Source of the DNA: Sipunculus nudus | Taxonomy: Eukaryota > Annelida > Sipuncula > Golfingiida > Sipunculidae | Assembly (NCBI GenBank): GCA_026874595.1 | Contig: CM049316.1 | Location: 12,142,839 to 12,206,838 of the forward strand | Reading direction: 5' to 3' | Length of the DNA: 64,000 nt | Part shown: positions 52,701 to 61,700 of the stretch, one piece after another | Numbering within the stretch: the first letter of the stretch is position 1 | Layout: every line of letters begins with the position of its first letter | Program-made: the position numbers and the translations under genes | Notes under the pieces: generated by a model | Seen by the model: the letters and a program-made list of their open reading frames with translations, nothing else | Told to the model about the DNA's origin: nothing | Database searches by the model: none

Positions 52701-55700
52701 GAGAAATTTTACCTGCAGACAAAGAGATGTCGACGTTGGTGAACTGTGAGAGCTTTCTGGATACCTGGTGGATTTGTACAGCCAACTCCCTGGTAGGTGT
52801 CAGCACCAGTACTCTGGTGACAGGTGCTTGCTTTGGTTTGTACAGTAACCGCTCCAGTACAGGTAACATGAATGCTGCTGTCTTACCTGGGAAGATCAGA
52901 ACAATTATTGATATAAAACTATGGCCAAAGAGAGGCATGATACTCAGGCATTTTTTTCAGCTGTAAGTGCAGGTGGATTTTCTTTTATTTACCTGTTAAT
53001 TATAGGTTTTTGATAAAAAAAAATTCATTCGATCCAGGGAAAAACATGATTAAAACAAGGGACCCATGGGTCACGGCGCTCAGCTGATTGTGATTGGACT
53101 ATAAATGTTTCTCCACTGTGATACTATATCGAGTCGATAAAGCTTATGAATATCATGTACATGTTAGGCTATTATAAAGGAATGTAATGTAATATGTGAG
53201 TAAATGATAAATGAAATTACCTGACTGATGGATTAATAAAGTCAAATAAAGTGGTTTATTTTTTATTTATTTAGGAGGGGTTGAAAATTGTGATATATTT
53301 GAGCAAATATGAATGCAATGACAGCAGTAATAAGCAGTAGTCGAATGATGATAAGGCTATTTGTTGAAGGATCTAAAGTGTATGGTAGTCTGCAAGCGTT
53401 CAATTTGACAGATATGATGTTATGATTAACTATGCTGATGAAGTGATTTATGAATATGTGAATGTATGACACAATATCTCTTTAGTCTTGACAAGGTACA
53501 TTATTGTGATGCCCACTATGTCTACATATTACACAATATTGACATAATTTCTGGCATGTACATAGGTACCTATGGACGAATAGTGATACAAAATATTAAA
53601 TTATGAATATATCTGATTCATCTTGTTCTTGCTTACTGAGGCTGACTTTGGGATAGGGTTCGGAGAAGGGAAAAGTGAGGGCAGCACGAAGGTGGATGTA
53701 GAAATATTCTATTGTAATGTTTTTCATTTATATAAGAATATGAAAAGCTAAGAGGAAAGGGGCCCTCCTACTTGGTTATAGTAAAGTTCTAAATATATGA
53801 TTGCAAACTAATACTCTGACAAGACTGTCATGAAGAAAATCAGTAAAAGTTTTGAGATACTGTGTTGCATACGAAAATTTATAGTTGGACAGGCAAGTGG
53901 ACAGAATGGACTAATACCTTTATTTAACTTTCAAGAGAATAATGCATTTAAGTTTAAATATAATCCTATTTTTTTAAGCAGATCCACTTTTTCCATTAAG
54001 AAGTTTTTATCTGAATCATTTTTTTTATTTACAGGTTTATAAATTTTTAATTAAAAAACCTGAAAATAAAAGTTAAAATATTAGAATTGTTGCAAAAGTT
54101 GCAATCATTATATATACATAGTAAAAAACATTGGGTCATATTATGCATATACATATATTTTATAATTTTTAAATCATAAATGTTTAAACTGATTTTAAAA
54201 GAAAATAATGCCACAACATGGCATCTACAAGAATATTCCTTGAATCACTATTAAAAAGTTTTGCACATTGGAGTTTTCAGGACATGCTTAATTTTATTCA
54301 CCAAAATAAAATAAAAGTAAATTTGATAAAATAAAACATCTTTTCAAATAAAGTATACACTGTGATTGAATGAGGGACAAACAATATTATTGTGCTAATT
54401 ACTATCCCAGTTTTAATTAATTACTGGAATTAATAGTCAATTTCACACCTGGTGAAGTTTTTACTCTTCTGAAGTAAGGAATTACTTATCTCATGAACAT
54501 CCACACTTTCACAGCAATACACCACTTTGTGGACACAATTAAATGTACACTTTAATCATTGTAACCCTGGTGGTACAATACAAAATCTAAAATTTAGCAT
54601 GTCCAAGAATAAAATAAAATACAGAAAAATTATAACATTCATCTAGTTTATGCACCAGCTGGGGGGGGGGGATAAGTGCAGGGCAAAGGGGAAGCCTGCT
54701 AGTAGTGGCCAAGCTGGGCCAAGGTAAGCTGCCTGGGGTGGGTTACATAATGCAAGTGAAGGCTGTACTACTAGGTGGGCTAGATGTAAACAACACTTGA
54801 CATGTTGTATGAAAACATGAATAAAAGCTTTTCATTCCAATCAATTTCTTTTGAATGTTCAGATTTTAAAAGATTAAATCCTTATGCATATATGCTGGGA
54901 AAATTAAATCAACAGTGCCAAAGTTGGACAAAATTTAAGGTATTGATTTTTTATTTATGCTAATAACTTGAAAAATTTGCAAAATTCAGATCTAATTTTG
55001 GGTAAACAATTGAATCTTGATTAAATAAAGTTATATTCCTGAAAAAAAGTATCTAGGTTCAGCAATTCTCATGTTAGGTGAGTAAATATATTTCCTGATT
55101 TTTTAAAAAATTGCATTATGTTTTGGCCCATAACTTCAAAATAATACCCAATACTGACCTAATTTTTGGTATGTTCATAGAAAATGTATAAAAGAATGTA
55201 ATTACTAAATACGATCAAAAACAAATCAGTGGTTTTGATATTAGGCAGCCTTGAAGTGTAACAATGGCTTTTTTTATGGAAAACAGAGTTTTTTTCCTTA
55301 ATATCTCGAAGGAACAAAGTCCTAATGACCCAATTTTCGGTATGGTAGGAGATTTTGGGGACATCTAAAATTATGTCAACAGCCTGGGGAGCATAGAGAT
55401 GTGCACTGAATGACCTACAGTCATCAAAGTGGACTGCCTGACAATGTAAGGGAATACAAGAAGAGCCTCCAAAAAATTCAATAACTAGCCTATTTTTGCA
55501 GCTTTTATTTTCAAATTTCAGATTTTCACAGATTAAATCCTTATGTATACATGGTGTGAAAATTAAACCCACAGTACTTACAGGAAAAAAACGTGCCATG
55601 GCCAAAGTTGGGCAAAATTTAAGGTACCAATTTTATATTTTTGCCAATATTTAAAAAAATTTAACAAATTTTGATCTAATTTTTGGTATACAATTAAATT

Positions 55701-58700
55701 TTTATTAATTAAAGTTGTATTACTGAAAAAAAAGTCCCTACCTTTAACACTTTTGGTCTTAAGTGACCAAATATCTTCCTGATTTTTTTTACAAAGTCCA
55801 TTATGTTTGGGCCCATAACTTTTTTAAATTATATAATACTGACTTAATATCTGGCATGTACATAGGAACTATATAGAGGAATATTTATGGTAAATATGAA
55901 GAAAACCAGATGGGTGGTTTTGATATTAGGCAGTCCTGAAGTGTGAAAATAGATTTCTAATAAAAAATTGAGGTTTTTCCTTAATATCTCAAAGGAACGA
56001 AGTCCTATTGACCCAATTTTTGGCATGGTAGGAGATTATGGGGACATCTAACTGTATGCCGAAATTCAGATTCGTAGGTCCAACGGTGTCGAAACGTGCC
56101 AGTCTTACAGACGGACATCCAGACGGACAGACGGACGGACGGACGGACAGACAGACGGACGACGGACAATGGACCATGACTATAGCTCAGATGACTTATA
56201 GTCAGCTGAGCTAAAAAATTGTTTTGCCAATTAGGTAAAAATACAACATGACAAAGGGAAAAGTCATTATTTTATTATTATTATTAATTTATTTTATTGA
56301 AAGAAATATAAGAGTGACTGGAGCTCAAAATCTGTAAATTTTCAACTCAGAAGCAAAATATAAAATTTTGATGGGGGGGGGGGGGGGGGGGAGTAAATTT
56401 TGAAGGGCAAGGTGCCTGAAAAATCAAACTTTTTTTTCCATAATATATGTGTATTAGGTAACTTAATTAAATATTCACATACACATATATCATTAGTATC
56501 AAATGTTAATTTCACAAAGGAAACCTGAAATTGGTTACCATTTTACATCTATATTTTCGTTGAATATGATTAATCATCAATATTTTTCCATAGTTCACCA
56601 AAAGTTCAAACAAATGTCAAAATCACCATATTGTTGCTCACTTGCATGCAGGTAGTATTGAAGTCGTTTTGAAAATGATCACACACATCAGGTGAAATTG
56701 TGAACTTTGACCAAAGTTTCACAGTTGGTGGTCACATCTAGCAGGTGGTTGCCTGATCAAATTACATTTAAACTATAAAACTGTTTGTCTGATCAGGGGT
56801 TTCTCAAACCAGGGACCACTGTATTATGAACCTACCTGTTCCCGTGGCAGCGCACGCACACAAATCTTTTCCAAGCAGTGCTATCGGTATGGTCGCTGCC
56901 TGAATGGGCGTGGGCTGAACAAAATTCATCTCAGTCAGTGCCTGTATAAAAAGGAACACAACACTTATCATCAGAGGGATGAGAGTCCAGATAATTGCTT
57001 AAAATATTAAGAATTCAGATGCTGAAAATCAATTAATTAAGATTAAAATGTAGTCACATTTTACTCCAATTATAATCTGTTTTTTCCTTTAATTCATCAA
57101 GAAAGGCAGTACTTTGTCAAAATGGTAAGATAAAAAATATTTTTAGATGAAATCATGAAATTTCACAACCAATTCATGCTGTTCCATTTTACCATTGTCA
57201 AAATTATGAATTACTTGGACTCAGCAGTTAATATATAAGCTATTAGTTCTGTATTAGGTGGATTCGTAATGTTAAGACCAGCACTTCTGGAGCATATGTA
57301 CTGGTTTACACATGTATAGAGAGGATACCAGACTTGGTGATAAGCTCACTTACACCACCTGATCATTGAGGTATATAGATCCTCGTTACCTTGAGCAGTG
57401 GTCTTGACAGGTTCATGTCCTGGAAGCTCATGTTTTCATCATAGTCTGCTACATCTTCAGAGTACTGGATCTTCTGTTCTTCCTGTTCACAAAACACAAC
57501 ACTTATTTTCCCTGTACCATATATAACCAGACGTCCTATTGGCCTCATTAGTTACTCACCAGAAAATAATGTTATCTATATGTTAAAAATTAAAACCATC
57601 ATTTATATAAAAAAATACCATTTATCTTATCATTAAGGAGTCTCTTTAATATCTAAAATCTTAACTTACATTGTTTCACACAAGAAAATCCACCAGCTCT
57701 TTGAGAATAATTTTCCAAAAAGCTTATACCTTCGAATACTTTGATAGAAAACTACACTTAGGAATGAAAACTTTTTAACTAAATCCAAAATTTATATTTT
57801 ACTACATTCTGGCAAACAGATCACACTCTCCCTGTTTAAGAAGCCGTCTTTCTGTTACCTGATGGCAATTTTCAACTCTCCTTTTAGACTTGTGGCACAT
57901 TTAGATTTTAAATCTCTGCCATTGGTCATTGGTTCTCCATTCTTTTATGTAGAAATAATAATTGGTCTGTTATGAGCAGGAATTTTAAATTATTCTCTTC
58001 AAGTAAATAGAGCAAATAGTTTTCACATCAACAAACTATATTCCAAATACAATCAAAATACAGTATTGGATTGTTAAACATGTTTTATATTTTTCTAAAC
58101 TGTCTAATATACTGTGCTGTGTAAATATTAATGAGTCATTTCAACATTATGCAAAAGGATAACCTAAATTTTTTTTTTTTTGGGGGGGGGGGGGGGAGGG
58201 AGGCGACTTTTAGAACATACCTATATATAACAAGGCCTACAGGCCTAATGTGAACCTGTGCAAAGTTTGGGAGTATGAATGGAGGTTTATTTTTAAAATT
58301 TAATACTGATCCTCTAAAGTCCTGCATATCTACCTTAGTCATTATGATTTCAGCAAAATGAATGTTTTGGACCTGCAAGTTTCAGACTAGGACATTTTAA
58401 AACTAGAATATGGGTAGTCAACAAGGGACTATGTGTATCCGCAGAAATCAGAGTGGGACGGGTGAAGTGAGGCATGGATTACGTGGCAAGGGGAATAGAG
58501 TGAGGTGTCTTGCATATTAGCATGGATGTCTGCAGCGTAAACATAAATGTAGGTGGCGCCCCTGTCATAAAATCAAGAGAGCTGTCCAGGATGTATAAAC
58601 CAGCAAAATTTCAGGTGGAAAAGTCAAACAACTGCTGAGATATGAGTGATTTTATCCCAAGGCAGATGAACAGATGGAGGCTGAGCATAAATGGTTGCAG

Positions 58701-61700
58701 GTGGTGCCACCATTTTTGCCTATGATAAGAGCTATGTGAGATCTATACACATGCAAAATTTAGGCCCAATCAGTCGGTTCCCGAGATATGAGATTTGATG
58801 TCTGCAGAGTAAACGTGAATGTTGGTGGTGCCACCTGTCAAAATAGAGAGAGCTGTCCAAGATGTATAAACCTGCAAAATTTCAGGTAGAAAAGTCAAAC
58901 CACTTCTGAGATATGAGGGATTTTATCCCAAGGCAGATGAACAGATGGATGCTGTGCAAAAATGGTTGCAGGTGGTGCCACCATTTTTAGTGTTGTTATA
59001 AAGCTATCAAAGGGCTACATTTGTGCAATATTTTTAGCCTGATCGGTCAAACAGTTCCTGAGATATGTGGGTTTATGTGTGGAAACAGACGCACAAATAG
59101 ATGCTGGGCTGCGAGGAAAGGTCAGAGGTCAACCAAAAATGAGTGCGCAGCAGTTCACATGTGACCTGATGATAAACCTGATTCACTTAAAATGCAAACC
59201 AAGTTTTTTCAAACAGTTGAAAGATATAGTTCCAATAATCTGGGAATTCTGCATCTAGACATTGTGTCTAGTCTAGACGCATTGTCTAGACACCCGCTAG
59301 AGCCAGGTCAGTTGCAATGGTGATGTCTGGACCCCACCTGTTTGTACTGAGGGACCTCTTGACTTGGCTGCTGAAACTCAGCATGTTTTCAAATCTGTTT
59401 TCAAACACAGAAAGCCTTTTTCAATTGGCTACAATGTTTTTTAAAGCTGTATTTACCCAATCTATTTTATAAAACTGGCAGAACCCTACCGTAGAATAAT
59501 TCTTGTAAAGTTTAAACCAATCAGCTTAACAGTTTCATCATAAATCAGTGTATAAGCTAGAAGAGTTTAAAATTACATTTTCGCTTTGTAAAAAACACAT
59601 CAATGTAGGTGGCGCCACCAGTACCTCAATTTCATATGTGACATATGTGACAAACATTGGTATCAAATTTGGTGATTATAGCTCTAGCCGTTACTGAGAT
59701 TTTAATTTTAGTGTGCTTTTTTGGACAGATGACTAATTCAACCTCCTGTAACTCAGCCAAAAATCTCGGAACTGGCACCATTCAAAAAAACTTGAGAAGG
59801 ATTGTTCCAGGGATCATTTCTGTGAAATATTGGACAATTTGGCTAGACAGTTTTGGAGAAGAAGATTTTTAAAGCTTTTTTAGCTTTTTCCCTATAAAAT
59901 CTTAGAAAATGCAGTTAAAAAAAAATAAACAAAATCCTATAGAGTTTTTCAGATGACTGATTATTTGCAAAAAATTTGGTGATGCTAGCTTCTGCCTTTT
60001 TGAGATAGCTATGGTTAACGTACAGACAACCATCGCATAAGCTCACAGGTTTGCTAAAAAGTGAGAGTCCAGATAGTACATATGAGTATTGACAATGAAA
60101 ATGGTCACACACTGGGCCAAAAGTCAGGTCAAGCAGTTTTAAATACACAGTAATTCTCACATTTTAAATCAAATGTGATTATTTCAACATTTTGGAAGTT
60201 TGGTAACAAGTTCTTTTGATATACGGAGGTGAAATAAAGCAAAATGTAGATTTACCTCTTCTTCTCCTTTCTTCTTTTTCCTTTTCTTCTCTTTTGTTTT
60301 TATCTTATCTGAGAAAAAAAAGACCATAAAAAGTGCAATTAAAATACACTTAAATTCAGGTTATATTACCAGCAAACAAACACAAAGATTGTAGTTCTAC
60401 CAGTATATAAATAGGATAAAATGCAGAAGGCGCCAATTTGAACACAATTTAAATCTCACCTATGCTAAAACGAAACAGTCACCTCTACCTAGCACAGACA
60501 TACCTAGATTCAACTCTTCATCTGAACTTAAGTCATGATCATCTTCATCATCCTCATCCTCTTCGGCTTCAGCTGCTGCCTCATCTTCTATTTCCTCCTT
60601 CCCCTCATCTTTAGCCTGGTAACATAGAACATAATCTGAAGATGTAGCAAAGAATGCTTCCAAGTACTCACACAGCACAACCCCAAGTAATGCATATGAG
60701 GCTACACTGTGAAGTTTCAAGCTAAACCTTTCAGCATCACTTAAATAGTGTACACTGCAAGACACAGTTTAAGACAAGACATGGAATGTAACAGCTAGTG
60801 AATTGATGTCAAATGCAGTTCTGCACTGTCCCCTTACTGCTCTCCTTCCTCAGAAGTGGAATCTTTCCCCTAGGTTCATTTAAGATCAAATATACATGAT
60901 CTTGTGAACATTCAGTTTAATTCTCTGACAAAAGAATATAATTTTGCACAATCTGTGTATAACATGAGCATATAATACAAATTGTCATGCAAACACATTT
61001 TTTCTCTATAACATCTGCTGCATGAGACTAACCTCCTTCTTTCGTTTCCTTCTGACCTTTGCTATTTTTTCATCTAGAGTAGACGTGACTGTCTTCTTTA
61101 AGTAAGGTGTGATGTCATCCAGTGCCCAGCCAAGATCAACATCCTGTAACAACAATACTGAGTAACAATACATGACAAAATACATGACAAAAAGGCACCA
61201 ATCTAACAACTAAAGGGGTTTGGCTTCATGGTCATCATGGTTACTGTTTGCGTCTCTTTGCGAGAAATTCAAATTTGCAGTATTTGAGGTAGGGAAATTA
61301 TCATGAAAACTAGAATGGCTTGTTTTTGCACTTGTGGAAACAGATGTCTCCCCCCCCCCCCTGTTTGCATATAGGTTATATCAATGAAGACATGGTGAGA
61401 GATGTGACCCTGTCAGGTCACCAGGTTTCAAACTCATCAAAGATTTGGGTAGGAACAATCAGTGTTTCAAATTCGGGAGGAAAATATCCAACCTTTCAAA
61501 AGTTATCACATTCACAAGTCAATAACTATAATTTGGTTGATTTACCTTGAAGACACTGGTCAAGTTAACCAGTTTTCAAACTCCTTAGAGAACTTTGTAG
61601 GGACAATTGGTGTACCAAATTTGAGGACAAAATGTGAAATACTTCAAAAGTTATGGGCTTCACAAAAATTTAACATTTCGGCAGATTTGACTTTGAAGAT

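Noticed and set aside
52661-52704. Alternative mutually exclusive exon downstream of DDX27 visible exon 7
   Set aside because: The copy covers only the 3' part of the exon; an acceptor (ctctcacag) would leave an intron of only about 18 nt, too short to splice.
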